A stretch of 64,000 nt of DNA from Pholis gunnellus (GCA_910591455.2 OU342804.1:13362133-13426132); one strand, 5' to 3'. Shown: positions 1 through 14,456, numbered from the stretch's first letter. Numbers and translations are program-made. The notes: generated from the sequence alone by a model not told the origin.

Positions 1-328
1 CCTAACTATGCTGATGATGGTACACATGGAAACATTGAGAATTACAAACACTGAATCTGTACAGAGTGTAAGAGTCAGAAGCAGGGCATAGTGAATGTAG
101 GAAACATTTGATGATTTGAACTCAGAATACAAAATATTCTAAAATAAGTTGAACAGCCCTCATCTGGTAATCCATGTTGATTTCTGTGAAGGCTTCAAAT
201 TGTTCCCTCTCTCTGCCCCTTTATTTGCATATCTTCTTTGTGTGTGATGGGAATCTGGATTCAAAATGCGGGACTTTCTTTTGAACAAATATGGTATTTA
301 TTTATATGTGAGGATGTAAAATGTCCAC

Positions 329-408
329 CTGTGGTATGGTGTTCATGCGGTTGTAACGCTGCACCAGCTCATCTTTGGTGGGCATGCGGTGCTGTCCTTT
401 CCCCATTC
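329..408 (-). CDS. parp6: parp6 exon 19, last exon inside the window
   Basis: The minus strand reads TTCTTGCAG|GAATGGGG at 409 and ends ACCATACCACAG|GTGGAC at 329. The 80 nt encode MGKGQHRMPTKDELVQ followed by RYNRMNTIPQ, matching human PARP6 just before TRFLQSRNF. Bases 1-328 are intron with no further exon seen. Confidence 0.9.
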
Positions 409-3400
409 CTGCAAGAAGCAGCACACAGACAGCAAACAACCCTGAGTCAGAACGACCTCGAGTTACTCAAGCTGTGAAAAACTTTCCTCTAGTGGTCTTG
501 AGCTCCTTGTACAGAGACATTATTACCCAGAGTTCTAACCTTCATATGAAGGTTGTTCCAAAATGCTACTGAATATTTTCTGCACACAAGCTGAGACAGA
601 AAGTGACTCTGTTATCTTTTAATTTTTTTAAAACTGCAAAGTTCTAATAAAATATGAAATCAACTTAAGTATGTATTTATTGGCTTTGATTGAGCACGGA
701 CAGAGTAAGCCAAATGGATATGATGCGAGCAACTGTTGCTGCTTTTCTTGCCACCTTAATTTAAAATAATTAATTCCACATCAATCCTTAAAACTGGAAA
801 ACCATTGCTTAGGAGCTTGTTAATAGTGTTAACAGGTAAACAGGCAACCTGCAGATGTCATGTCCACATAATCTGCACCATAATTGTGTTTCAGCGAAAA
901 TTCACAGGGGGAAGTAAGGTAAGGACTAGTTAAGTTTAAATGTCTCTTCAGCCCCACCACATGAACAGAACATAGTATAAAATACCAACACAGTACAAAG
1001 TAACACACACAGATCCACTGACAGCTCCATTTTACTCAGCCACAACATAATGTATGGTATGGTATACGGCACGGCACACAAGCCCAAGGCACAGCACCCA
1101 AAATGGACACAAAACACAGAGCAGCACAATATGATAGCATGGAAAGCTCCCACATGTGAAAATGAACTGCTCTAAGATGATAATCAGGCCATTTAAAAAA
1201 CAGAGAGCGTACTCAGTCAACATGGTGGAATCAAAAGGTAGAGGGGTGGGGGGGGGCCGGAGGGGACTGAGTGGCGAGGAATGAGCCGTTCCTACCTGAG
1301 TATCCAAAAGATATGCTGGAGATGGGGCTCAGATAGATGCCCTTTCCATACGCTGCCCCATGCAGCTTGGGTTTGAAAAGAGCAGGAAGGAAGGAAGGGT
1401 CACTGAGCAGTTGCACAGGACAACCTCTTACATGCACGCACACACACACACACACGAATGTACTCACACATACAGTGTAATACATACCGGTCTTACTCTA
1501 GTTGTATCTCAGGATGTATAAGTCAGTGATTTTTATGTTTCTGTTAGAGTCTACCTGGCAAACAACACCAACCAGGCATACTAAATACACACGCACACCC
1601 ACATACACACGACAATCCAAAGATAGTGGATTGCAAAGAGCCAAAGAGAGAAAAGATAGTTTTATTATTCTAGTGATCTGAAACAACTCTTATAACCCAC
1701 ACAGTCACACCTTTAAACTGCCAACATGTTTTCTCCTTGCAACATAACGTAGTCCAGAGAAGATCATGTGATGCTCTTGAGTTTTGTGAATGAAATTTGT
1801 GAATGTAATGCTCAGGTATTCAAGCAATGCTGAAATGAGACCGCGTATACTGGCTTGGTGTGAGTATGAGGACGACTGATAATGATGGTTAAGCCTCCAC
1901 ACAAGAATGTCCAGAATGAGGATAACGAAAAGGACCACAGGTGTAACATGGACAAGTTTTCATAGGACACAGTGATCCAGAGGAGAAACGAGAGGAAGAA
2001 CAAAGAGCACCGTGATAGTTTGGGAATGAAATGTGAGGGAGATGGAGGTCGGGACTTGGCACATCTGGAAGAAATCAAAAGGAACAATAGACAAGAGGTT
2101 TTGTGTGATGGCTGGAGCTGGAGGCAGACTTGATCCTCCTCCTCTTGTGAAAGACAATGACTGAGGAAGGGGGGTGTCAATGCTCAAGGTGAAATGGAGA
2201 GGAGAAAGAGGAGGCAGACGAGCACTGAGGCGTGATCAAAGATAGAGTGTTCAAAAAGTTCGAGAACAAAGAAGGCATAAATGAAACACATCAGCATGCT
2301 AGAGCAATCACGGCCGACGTGAATGTTTCAAAGATCCATGAGTTTTCACATTTAATTGTTTTTCATCTATTTTCAAGACATGCCGGTGTATCTGCACGCA
2401 GTCATTATCTGCCGTATTGTGCAAATGAGACAATTCTGCGCTCTCTGGTGCTCGCTTCTTTTTAAATAAAAATGTTGTATTATTATTTATTAATCTTAGA
2501 CAGACCTGGGTCACAAAGTGCAAAAACAACCTTGGCAAAACAATATAAAGATCCAGATGGATGCAGACCTGAGTAAAACCGGAATACACTCGGAAGAAAA
2601 GTATGATTTTCTGCTTCTGCCATGAAACTATATTTATGGTCCTCGTTTGGTCAATTGTACTCATCTGGTACCAACTAATTTAAATGATCTGATTTGAGGC
2701 TACTCTTTGACCCAAGAAGTGGCGCTAGTTACTGACCTTTGCGGGAAGCCACACCCACCGGAAGTCTATACTTACTACCATGGAGCTTGTCCTTTGCATC
2801 CTTCAGCTTCAGACCTAGCCTACTCAGTGCTCTAGGTGGTTAACCCTAACAGGGCACACAGGCAGCCTCCCAACATCACAGCTGACACCACAGCCCCCTC
2901 CCTTTGTCCCACAACAGGAAGAGACGTGCTGTCTGCTGCTGTCGACGACAGCAAAAAACACAGCCAACATTGGCCAGGAAAATCTACCAGTGTGCCCCGC
3001 TCGCTAAAATGCCAATTGCAAAGCTGACGAAAGGGAAGCTGGCATCCATTAACTGCAGAAATGAATCAGCCGGACAGCGAGCCTGCTCTGTCAGAGAGCA
3101 GGTTTACTGTCCGAGAGGAGATGCATCGTAAATTCCAGCCAACTGCCAGGGTTACGTACCTGCAGTTTGGTATAAGAGGCATTGACTAGTCCATTTCTCA
3201 GAACGGAGTGCCAGTTCTCTATATGGGAACCACTAGAGCAAGTGTAGAGAGAGGGAGAGATAAGAAGGAAGAGATAAAAGTGCTGTGTGAATATAAACAG
3301 CACGGATCTCAGTGTGCAACCACTGATGTGTAGTGGGCCAGATCCATGCTGTTCAAAATAACACTGTGGCACATTTTGTCGGTGACCTTTGATTCACAAA

Positions 3401-6400
3401 AAGGGATTAGCAAATTTACTATTATTTAAATCATTTTTATATTATTTACTGTGTTTGAAAATGTCATGAATTATTAATGAAAGAATGTGTTACATTACCT
3501 TTACGGTGTTTTTCTTGTTATTATTACATAAGTATTTTGTAAATACTTAGTAAAGAGAGAGGTTTGAAGTTCTCTTCTGCCAACCACAAAGAGCTTCTGT
3601 AGTCGTCTATTTATACAATTTGTGCAAGAACATTTCGTGACATTCTGTCACATCATCATAGTATTCCAAATTGATGTCATTTAATATGAAAAAAAGTTGA
3701 AGATCTAAGATGACAACCCATCACTGCTGTCTTTCAGGACAGGATGGGATATTTGAATACGTTTCCCAGTGCCGGTATCTGGACTGTCTTACAACACAGA
3801 GAGCAGTGTCACGATTGCTGTTATTTTTTACTTTTTGAAGCGGTATCAAGTCCTTGTTCTCACAGTCTAATAAATAAGCAGGCAAAAGTTCTAGAGCTAA
3901 ATGTATTAGCTGTTTATGGATTCCCTTCTAAATCTTGCCAATTGTCATTAAACTGACTCTGAACATGCATTTGTATTTTCAAATGTTTCTATTTATATAA
4001 AAAGATGGCAGCCACGCTGACATACAAATTTGGCATTTCCTGTTCATAATTTTTAGTATTAACCAGCATAAAAAGAGAGACTGTTATCACTGCTCATGTG
4101 TTAGCTGTACCCGGCGAGAGCCCAGATGGGCCGTGTGTATCTAAAATATTCAGCGAAGCCCCATCTGCTACAGTACAAATCGTGATCTCACAGATATTGC
4201 TGGCTCCACGTGCTGGCTTAGCAAGGTGGTTTCTCTGTCCAAGAGAATGGTCACTGCTCTCTGCTATTGTTTGTTATGGTTCCATCAAAATCTGCTAGAG
4301 TGGCTCCCCCATCCGCAACATAATGACCAGGTGTTACACTGAGACATGTTCATGTTTGACAGTGTGTACTGTTGTTACGCTAAATTATGCATGCATTTGA
4401 GTGACTACGCTTGATTTGAGATTCATTATGTAAAGTAAGTCACATTATATTTGCTCAACAGCCACAAGCTTAACAATATAATGACTACAAACTATTTTCT
4501 GATAATACACAGCACTAAATGATTTAAACTCTTTAACTGTAGCTTTACACTCTATAAGCTTTTCGATTGTATCAATGCTGTGTCAGCTAATGAGAGGAAT
4601 AAAGTGGACTCACTGGAAGGCGAAGGTGCTGCCATATAGCTTCTTGGCAGTGCGAAAACGAGCCTCCTTGGCCGGGGGGCTGCTGAGCAGCAGGAACTGG
4701 TGGGAGGTGTGCATAAATTTCAGTTGCTATCACAATGAGATCATAAGGGAAAAGTGAGAGCAAGAGAGAGACAAACAGAGAGATAGAAAGTGAGTAAGAA
4801 CCATTAAATGACATAATGTAGCAGTAATAAAAAACTAATTTAAAAAAGGACACTTGAGGGGATGTCGTTCTGGTTCCCTACCCTACTCAAAGGCAGCTTG
4901 ACGATATGAGACCTGTTACTGGAAATAATCCTGCAAAAAGACAGAGAGAAGATCGCCACATAAATCAAATAAGGTGGAACACAATTTAAAGTACTAGCCA
5001 TTGTGCTTCCACTTTGCTTGAACCACAATAGGCCTTTTTCAAGGCAGACATTTTGACTTGTCAAAATAGTAAAACATGGGTGTTAACAATGGTTCCGTTC
5101 TATTCAAGTGTTCCAGAAAGCTATGACAGTGTGACAATGAGCCAACATGGCACAAGAGCAGGACCATGAAACCAGCCAAATGGAATTCAGCCATCACTAT
5201 ATACAGCTGTGCTTTTCCTGCTGTGAAATGTCAAAATCTCCTCCATGAAAAAGGCCTATAGGCATAAGCCTATACGTATTATTGTGTTATCAATGATTAT
5301 TGTTATATTATATAAGTTAAATCATGTTAACATGCAAAGCAGAGCAAACCCCTTTTTAAAACAGATCCTCTACTCACCATTGTAGCAGAGGATGGGCCAA
5401 AGGGTCAAGCTTGTCCATCTGTTTCTTGATCTCTAGATATGAGCCCTGTCAAAAAAGCACACAAGCATGTGTTGTTTTTTTCAGTTTTCAGGATTGTTTC
5501 CCCAAAGCCAAATGAGCAAGTGTTTAGATCTAGACAAACTATGTGTTTTATACATAGTACAGATGCAGTCAAGCCGCAGTGGGTACACAAATAGTAGAAA
5601 CAAGAGTGGGGAATATCAATAGAGAAGATAAACTAATCAGAAACAGCTGTCATTTTGATAAACAAAGACCTCACCCATATAGCTCAAACAGTCGAATAAA
5701 TATAGGACTGTGTAATGTACATGTGGGGGACATAGAGTGATGATCTTATATAAACTAAAAAAACTTAGATTATGTCTTAAACATTATACATCACGACCAT
5801 CTGCAGCCTATATCAACTGTGGCCCTTTCATTCATTCCCTCCCATCTTCTCCTTGTACCTGGGTCATTTCCCGAATGGACATGACGCTGTCCAATGCTTT
5901 CTGCAGTCTCTCATAATTCTTCTTCTGTGTTCATCGGTTGAGCCGAACATCCATTGTATGCAATGAGAAAGGGAACAACATACAGACATCTAAAATCACT
6001 TGTAGAGATACTTTACAGAAGTTTTCCGAGCAATAGTTACTATTTCCAAATTCTCCCTATCCTATCCATTGATACCATCTTAAGCATTTCAGTTACATTG
6101 CTTCATTAATTTCGTCTGTGGATAACTACAATGATATTTTCTAGTTTTGTGGTGAGAGCAGAAGTAGTTTTAACAGAGTCGGTTTGTTTTATAAATTGAA
6201 ATTTGTGTATTGGTTTTGTAAGTGATCACGATTCGAGTAGTGAGGATGCTGACCTTTGGGTTGAAGGCCAGAGTTTTAGGGTCATTGGGGTCAACGACTG
6301 ATGGGTAGGGCTCAAAGATGATGCTCTTACGGGGCGACTCAAGAGCAGCTCTACACATAGCCACAAGTAGGTCCACCACCTGCGGAGAGAGGGATTTGAA

Positions 6401-9400
6401 ATTTACATTTTATACCTTTATGTGATGCTGTTATCGACTCGATACGACTGAAGAACCCACCTCACTTCCAATAACGCATATAAACTTCAAATAATCACAA
6501 ATTAACATCATCCCATGTCCCAGTGTTTGATGTTTGTGTTTTGATTTTCTTACATATAATTTAGGCCTTTCTTCTTAAAAAGAAATACAAATAATCAGAA
6601 TTATATCGTATACAATATCTGTTGTTTTGTTGTCACCTCTGCTCCGGTGGCCACTTCCTCTGCAGCTCCGGACATTACACCCAGAGTGTAGAAGGAGAAG
6701 ACACACAGCTCCCTGGTGCACACAGCCGGCTATATAAACACACACATGGACACAAAGAGGGATGAGAATACACAAATTTCAATGTGTACTACATATCTAC
6801 ACAAAAACAAGTACACTCATGCCCACACGTAATGACACACACTCTTTCTCACTCTTTCTCTTTCTCCCTCACAACTACAATTGTGGAAAATCCATTAACA
6901 GGATCGTATTACTAATAGAGAGAGAAAACATCACATACATGCTATTCATAAAGTTTTTTTTTTTTTTTAACCAATAGGGAACAGTTTCTAAACCGATCTC
7001 TTTCTCGTCTCTGATACCTTCAGCATGGATCCATTCTGAAAGACGTGCTGTTCGTCACACACCACGCAGTACTCGTTGAGCGTGGGGATCCTCTGCTCTG
7101 AGTACTTCATTATCTGTTTGGAGAAAAGTGGTGTTCCCAGTTATCACTCCCAAATGAAGAACTTCCATATGAAGGAATAAGGACTAGTTTGGTAGCAGAA
7201 TCAAACTACAATTTTGTACTGCAATCGTGACTGGCTTAACCTGTTATTATGTCCTAGAACAACAATGCCCTGTGGGCCCCACCCCATGCCACTGTCAGCA
7301 AGTCTAACCTGCACTAAGAAGCCATACTCCAAGGTAGGGATGTTCTTGCAGTGGCCGCCCGCCTGGGATGAGAAAAACAATTCAATCAGCTGCCTCGTGG
7401 TAATCTGCGCAGGGGCCCTGGCCGCCGGGACAGCCACAGTCTGATGAGTCAAGTGAAGACAAAGCGTTATGGGAAACGGCGCACCAGCCATTTCACGGTA
7501 GGGGTAAGGAAAGGCTCAGGTGGGAACAGTGCAGGTGGCGGGTGACTGAGAAGAGGGTCAGAGTGAATCACAGTGGATTAAAACAGAAATATACAGTGCC
7601 ATGAAAACAGCATTCATCATTAACATTTTGTAGTATTCTTGATGATTTTGAACTCCTTATCATAGCATCATGAGCTTCTACATCAGCAATGTCACACATG
7701 TAAGGAGTGTAAAGTTTAGAGAGATGTGACAAAAACGCTATGATCACAACTTGACACGTGAGTGAGACAGATAAATAAGTGGGAGGACAGTGGCATTTAG
7801 TCAATTCATCATATTCATATACAAACTGAAATGTGTCTAACTCCAAATCTGAGAGATGCACGGGTGCTGTTATGTCCAGACCGGAACTGACCTGGCTGTT
7901 TGGTGGATAGCTGAAAAGCTCCCCTTTGGGATTCTTCATGGTACATGAGATAGAGCGGTTCATCAGACGGGTCACTCTCAGCTCAGGGACGCTCAGCTTC
8001 CCTTTTAAAACTGTGTCTTGGATCAGAGGAAAACTCGGAGACCTAGAATATAGCAAGAAACAATTCATGTGCATCACTTCATCTGACATTTTTCCCAGGA
8101 GGAAAAAAAAGCTAATTTTGTCATTGTCCCTGTGTTTGAAGAAGTTACGTCATGGAGGGTTTTGCTTCAAAGGCCAAATCAGGAATTTCAGAACTTATCA
8201 TCATCATTGGCAACATCTCCTCAGCTGTAATCCTGCATGGTGAGACTGCACTGTGTTCACATAGTCAGTACCTGGGTTATTTTATAGTGACATGTGTTAA
8301 AGAAATACACACTGCACACGCTGCACTTGGGAGTATTATACTATCTATGACAAGTGAAATCTGTTTGGGCAGTAGCTCAAGTCACTAACTGTTAACATTC
8401 AAGAACCAGTGTTCACTTCCACCATCACTCTCAGTACATTATCCATGTACACTCTTGACATGAGACTCCTGTCAAGTTGTGAGGATGTCAAGACAGCCTA
8501 GTAGTTAGTGAGACTGACCTCCATCGAGCGGGCCGAGATTCAATCCCTGTGCACCAATAACTGTCAAAGCATTGAAAAGTAAGACAGAGGCCGAGAAGGG
8601 TACTTCCCCCCCTTGGGGAAATTGTTTGAGTGTGTCACATTTCCAGTGTCAGAGATTCCTTTTCGCTGCTTGTCTTATTTGCTACAGTTCCTCTTTCACA
8701 GACACAACCTTCTGAAAGTATTTCCATCACTATCTTCCAACAGAAATCTTCAATCTTGGAAAAGTAGCTTACTTGTATGTAAGTACATTTATTCAAAGAC
8801 CACATTTCTAATTCAGACGTCAGAGGGTGCTTCACAAAAGAAGAAAGAAAGACAAAACAAAGACATAATCAATGAAACAGGATATTTCCTGGTAAAGACA
8901 TCTCAAGAATGAGGTGTTAAGAATGTTTTGTGCCTAGGTACAAAATAACTGAAATCTATTTGAGAGTGCACAGTATACTGTTGTAATTCTTTAGAATTAA
9001 AAGTCCATATGCAATAATTATTAATAATTTCTTAATGATAATTAACAACCATTTGAAAATGGATAAACTTAATCTAAAGCCTTCTATTATTTCCTAAAAA
9101 CCTTTACAATAACTGATGAAAATGTCTGCTAAAAACTGCTTTCACTTGAGTTACAGTAATACCTACTGTGGGGGAAAAAACGCAATAACAAACTGCAGAT
9201 GTTGTGCCAAAATAACACCAAAATAGCTTAAATGTTTCTGTACTTGAGGTTAATTAATCTGGGCTCTTCTCCACGAGTGATTGCAGACACTTGGAAACAG
9301 TGAAGTGTTCAGAAAATTAATTAGGACAATAACTAATAAGACTGTGTTTGTAGTCAGCATCAAAACCAAGCGTCACAATATCAGTATAACAACTGAGCTC

Positions 9401-12400
9401 TATTGCTGGAATAGAAAGACATGCCGATTTGAAATGTAAAACATATATATCTGTATTATCATTGGCCTAAATTGTTGTTTGTTTATTTGAAAATGTTGTG
9501 TAGTATGCTGTATATGAAACATGGACATGGGGCTGTAGTTGCCCTGATAGAGATATACAGTGGTAGAGAGACCTACTTGGGTATGGGGGAGAAGATGCTG
9601 AGCCCGGCGCGGAACTTCTTGATGGTTCCTCCGGCTTTGAACCAACTGTGCCTCTTCTCCTGCTGGGCCTTGAGGAACTCATTACTGAGGTGCTTCCACT
9701 GCTGTGAGGTGAATGTGCTCAGGATTCTGCCACGTTACAAATTAGGAGGAAGATATATGAGTGAACCTGACAGAGTGAATTACTCTTTAAATAACCTTCT
9801 TTTTGTTGTTGATGTGCATTACTATTTTGTGTGATTGGATTAAGCAACCAAAAATTGAAAAATAAATCGTCTGTGATTTGTACTTCTGATGCTGCACATT
9901 TGGATATCCAAAATCTACGACAATTTCACTATAAAACATCGATGCTCAATATAATAGATCACATGACTTACTTTTTGAGCTGCAGGCCCAAGCTGAAGCC
10001 TTCTTTATTGGAGGGCTGGAAGACTTCTACTGATGGCTCTGAGTAAAGATGACTAACACTATTACACAGTGCACAGATACACAGACTCTCTCTTTCACTC
10101 TCCCTCTTGTATAGCACATACTGTACTCACCTCCTACGCTCAATGAGTGGCACAAATACCTAAAGTCCCTCCCAGAAAATCAACATCCACACTGACATCT
10201 TTACTCACCAGGTCCATCGAGGTACTGAGAAAGAGAAAAGCGCAGTCTCAGAATAATGGGCTCTGTTCTGATAACTTTCCAAGCTGTCGCAACCTCCTCC
10301 TGAGTCAGACACACACACACATACACACATACACACAAATATACAGCGTTAGCATCCTAATTAGGGCCATTTCTCATCAAATAAATAAATTATGAGCATG
10401 CAATGCATTATAAATGATGTGTTACTTTGCAAAATGTCAACGTTGGAATAGTAATGGATAAGGGAGAAGGTGTGTGCGGAGGGAGAAGAATGCTGACTCA
10501 CATCTAAGAAACCGATGTTAATGTGAAGATCGATGTCAACGTCATCAATGGTTCCATACTCCCTATTCAGAGACACAACAGATACAGTTCATTTATCATA
10601 CGTAATGGGATACATTAAACTCCAACACTTTCAACTGATTATCCCTTCAGGGAGAATATAGGGTTGTTGTGTTTTCTATTTCTCCAGACAATGCCTACTT
10701 AAAGGTTCTCTTTACAATATTCAGAGCATTAATATAGCATCAAACAAACATTTGAAATGTAAAGATATAGTGGAGTAATGTCTACCAGAGCAGAGAATGA
10801 AGTTACTCTCCCTCTCTGTGTGTTGTAATCTGAGTTTTACATACAGTTTTTACATAGCCGAGCTGTCCAGGCGTGCCTTTTTGTGCATGTTAGTACTTGT
10901 TAGCATGCCCCAGGGGTTAGCGTATAAACGCCGCTCTACACTGCTCTCATACGTCAGTTAACGCTGTCCCAACCGTCGGCGTCATCATGGAAGCGTAGCG
11001 TCCGACCCTCAGGTTCCCCCTTATGTAAACACTGTTAGCTTTGTCAGCACAGTTGCCGTCATTTGCACCGTTAGCACTCATAGCATCGTCAGACACGAGC
11101 CACCGAGCTCAGTTGTGGCCATGTTGAGAGCCGTGTGGCGGCAATAGTAATGCTCTGAATTTTGTTTTGAGCACTTTGAAAATGAATACATGAATACATA
11201 CAACCTTTGAATTGTGCCTGTGTGTATGAGTGTGTGCTTCTGTGTATCTGTGCTGTACCTAACAGAGACAGCACTGTCAGTGTAGATGTCTTTTACTGCC
11301 TCAATATCTGCATCCAGTTGAGGGTGGCGGTACAGGTCAGCAGCACAGCTCCCCTGTAACAAGCAGTATACAAAGCCCTCTCAGATGAATTTGAGTACCC
11401 TTGGGTGACACCACCCGTCACGTTCCAAATATGTTAATTTATTTAATGGACAATGCATATTGATCAACATCACTGTAAATGTGCCAGTGTTAGACAAAAG
11501 GATAATGTTATCATCTCACTTGGCCAGATGTTACATTAGCCACTAAAAACAACAATAAAACACACAACACATCAAATCTGAGCCAGAGAAAGCAAGAAAA
11601 ACAGTTGAAAAAACACTAAGAAGGAGTAGCAAGTATCATGCAAAGTAGGATATGTAAAATGCAGGTTATTAATACAAATCAATGTTTAAAAGACAATCAA
11701 ATCACATAACATTACAGACGACAGTTAAAACCAGAAGGGACGCAACAGACAAAAAGCCAAGTAAATGACATGCAGACAAGGCAAGCATGCATGGACTAGG
11801 TATGATAGCCGGTCCAGTGGCTTTTTAGTCAAGTTTTTTCAGCATATATGCAAAGGAACAGTTAGAGTCGCGATGTCGTATATGAAACTGAATGGATGTT
11901 CAAAACTGTAAAAGCTGACTGATTTTTTTTTATCCTTGTGCCAATTATGTCCCTTTTTATTCATGATCTAGTTAATCTATCCCCAACATGTATCTGAAAG
12001 ATGAATGTGGTAAATGGGGGAGGTGCTAATCTATTAAGAATTTTTTATATTAAAGAGGCTTGTGAAATTTAATAAGATTTCCGTATAAGGAGACCATTAT
12101 CATATCTTCACCATATGAAGGACATAACAGTATTGACAGCTTGTAGGTTTATTGTCCAGGACCTTGACAGCTTGTTTATATACAGATTGTGCGGGTTCAA
12201 CATTTGAATTTAAAGATTATTTGAAACTGGATTAAGACAATTTAATATATAAAAGTGGATATTGTTACAATAATACTAAATTGATGTTTCTATTCCAACC
12301 ATTCATCTATTCATTTTAGCTATTTACTTCAATAGCTGTTATAATTACCTAACTGTTTGAGCTGTTTAATCATTATTTTTAGCTATCTAGTTCAACCATT

Positions 12401-14456
12401 CATCAATTGTTTATAGCTAAATATTGCAACTGTTTATCCATTACTTTTAGCTATCTATTTAAACCATTATTTATTATAATTACGTAAATATTATTAACAA
12501 TTTTTGTAACTATTTCAACTATTTAGCCATTGCTTTTAGCTATCTGTTCAGACCTCTCTGTTGATAACTCGTTTTTAACCCTTTTAAAACATGTTTCTAA
12601 TCAAATCAATTACTTTTTTTTATTAAATCAGCTGAGCTACTCAATCTGTCACCTCTTCAACCACACACCAAACCATTTACTAACTCTGATCCAACATCAA
12701 GCGCATTTTATATTTGCAATAAAATAGAGAGTTACATAATGTAACATTTGATAAAGAGGAAAGAACAAAGTATTTTGTTAAGGAAAGAATTTGTACATTT
12801 CTTAAACTGTCGACATATACACTTTGGCTTTTATCAGTGATTATTTTACATCCTGTCATTTAATACTTTGGTATCCTCCATTAATAGCATTTATTGACCT
12901 AAGTTTGTCGTACGCGTTCCTGGTGTCTAGACTTGAAGTCAGACTCTGTTCTCCTCAGCTCTCCTCTGTGTGTAGAACAGATCCTACACTTTCATCCTTA
13001 TCTTTACTACGCTGCTTTCATGTACTCTGACTGCATAGAAATGAGCTTTAAATCCCAGACTGGATTTACATTTCAATCATAGGACTTGGAAGATAACAGT
13101 AAAAAAGGATGACTAACAGATTATGATCTTATATGGAAGTGAAGCATTGAACTTTGAAGCTTTTCGAGATGAGATGATACATTAAATAGGGGCCACGAAA
13201 ATGATTTTGACAGTGTTGCCTGGGATTGATACTTAAGGTCAGATAGGGTGATAGTAACTGTACTGTACTTTCAAGGTAAATGTCATGTTTGCTATTATCA
13301 GTTAAAGTTAAAGTCAAAAGCTCAGAGCATTGTTAAACATTGATCACTTACATTCTAACTGAATATCTTACTTCAGATTTATTTAAATGTTTGCCCTGCC
13401 AGCAGTGAGGCATTTAGCTAGAAATGTCAGCCAGTCCATCTGTTCTGCACTACTACAGCAACATATCTCAACAACTATTCACCACATTGCCGTGACATTT
13501 AGTTAGAATATCCACAATCCTCAAAATGACACCTGATGTATTGTCTGGCGCCAATATCAGGTCAAAAATCTCCCTTAACCAACACCTAGGTTTCTGGCAA
13601 TATCCTGAAAACTAGTTGCTGTTATTCTGTGAAACTTGCAGTAGTTATTCATGGGTAAATGGTCCAATTAGTATGTGCAACATATTACAGCAGTAGAACT
13701 TGTCATGAACACATCCAGTAGCTTTTTTACAGTTGCTGCTAAATAAAATTATAATAATTTGCAAAGAAAACAAAAAATATTGTTTAACTACCTGAGATTA
13801 TTGTAATGTGAAAGTAAAAAAGATGATGAAGATGTTGGCAAGCACCATTATTGACAAATTCATATAGTAAGGGTAATACGGTTGCCATTGCTGTACCTGA
13901 ATGCCATACAGGAACTGTTCTGACTCGTTCTCCCCGTCCGACTCCTCGTCTGTCCAACACTGGCCTTTGATGTCCTGTGGGTCCACACATTGTGAAAAGG
14001 CCGTTATAGTGGAGCGGAAAGAAAATGCAACCTCTCTCCATCATCCTTTCATCTCACATCCTTTCTCACATCTCCCTATTTAGCCTCTCGTTCAAAACAC
14101 CCAGCTTCAAAACACTGCTTTATATAGAATTTCAAAGAGAGAGACGGAGAGGCGCGATTTATTTCTAAAAGACAGGAAGAATTTAAAGTTCAAAAGAATA
14201 CTCAAATAGCAATCAATGATGAGTTGTAAAAATCGCTTCTTTTTTTGTGTGCAAAATAACCATGTCTCATGTCATTTCCAGCAAAGCCTGAAGCCCAGAG
14301 ACTCTGTTGCACAAACCTAGTCTGTCTGAGTAGCCACAGCAATGTCATTTAATTGAATTTACCACTTTAATAATCTTAAACAAACCATGAATGAATGACA
14401 CAGCTTAAACGCATGCATTGATTATCACACTAATACAATCCTAGCTGTCTTACCAT
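329..14456 (-). CDS. parp6: parp6, protein mono-ADP-ribosyltransferase PARP6 (3' end cut by window edge)
   Basis: PARP6 transfers single ADP-ribose units from NAD+ to proteins. Coding exons in transcript order: 14454-14456 (ATG only), 13897-13974, 11259-11353, 10502-10562, 10209-10299, 9972-10038, 9577-9726, 7892-8042, 7309-7362, 7018-7113, 6637-6729, 6254-6379, 5859-5924, 5378-5445, 4882-4930, 4614-4726, 3160-3232, 1296-1365, 329-408. Every junction has GT/AG and keeps frame, giving 528 codons without a stop. The translation follows human PARP6 closely: GSCAADLYRHPQLDADIEAV, EYGTIDDVDIDLHIN, MNRSISCTMKNPK, GHCKNIPTLEYGFLVQ, ESPRKSIIFEPYPSVVDP, HGAAYGKGIYLSPISS. Human PARP6 is about 630 residues; the remaining C-terminal exons lie left of base 1. 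It is transcribed away from pkm. The related PARP8 is less likely, because identity to PARP6 is high along the whole length. Confidence 0.95.
1437..1456 (+). repeat. short CA repeat upstream of parp6 exon 18 acceptor
   Basis: About nine CA units, 70 nt upstream of the acceptor on the transcribed strand, where it reads TG. Confidence 0.8.
3160..4726 (-). CDS. parp6: parp6 exons 16-17, start of the PARP catalytic fold
   Basis: Exon 16 (4614-4726) and exon 17 (3160-3232) encode the segment through KKLYGSTFAFHGSHIENWH. The His of the H-G motif, which binds NAD+ in PARP enzymes, is split between the exons (CA at 4614, T at 3232). The conserved Tyr of GIYLSP follows in exon 18 (1296-1365). The third position of the catalytic triad, Glu in polymerising PARPs, lies in the exons missing from the window. 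Confidence 0.85.
7309..7440 (-). CDS. parp6: parp6 exon 9, short or long form by alternative acceptor
   Basis: The exon ends LEYGFLVQ|GTTAGA at 7309. Two acceptors are in frame with the previous exon: CATCCCAG at 7363 (54-nt exon beginning AGGHCKN) with a very good pyrimidine tract, and CTCATCAG at 7441 (132-nt exon adding 26 residues beginning TVAVPAARAP). Human PARP6 has a longer, proline-rich linker at this place, so the long form is plausible. I counted the short form in the 528-codon total. Confidence 0.7.
8493..8600 (+). mobile_element. tRNA-derived SINE fragment in parp6 intron 7
   Basis: CCTAGTAGTTAGTGAGAC resembles a Pol III A box and CCGAGATTCAATCC a degenerate B box, 30-40 bp apart as in tRNA heads. 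The tail side is not clear. Confidence 0.5.
10880..11160 (+). repeat. dispersed repeat in parp6 intron 3
   Basis: CpG-rich for this AT-rich intron, with repeated TTAGC / GTTAGCA motifs and GAGCCACCGAGCTCAGTTGT followed by GGCCATGTTGAGAGCCGTGT. I recall similar sequence as a dispersed percomorph repeat. The ends are approximate. Confidence 0.5.
12295..12560 (+). repeat. degenerate minisatellite in parp6 intron 2
   Basis: Imperfect repeats of TTTTAGCTATCTATTTAACC-like text, about 60-70 bp apart (12,317; 12,378; 12,446; 12,534), interleaved with CAACCATTCATC and CAACTATTTAG. Confidence 0.6.

Noticed and set aside
13798..13986. In-exon start for parp6 just before DIKGQ
   Set aside because: The upstream codon in that frame is GTG inside the acceptor region. 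The ATG supplied by the preceding exon at 14456 fits human PARP6 exactly.
13784..14044. Frame over the first long parp6 exon starting MMERGCIFF
   Set aside because: It is a different frame from the PARP6-like one and runs into introns on both sides. Only its central part matters, as the spliced upstream frame described in the findings.
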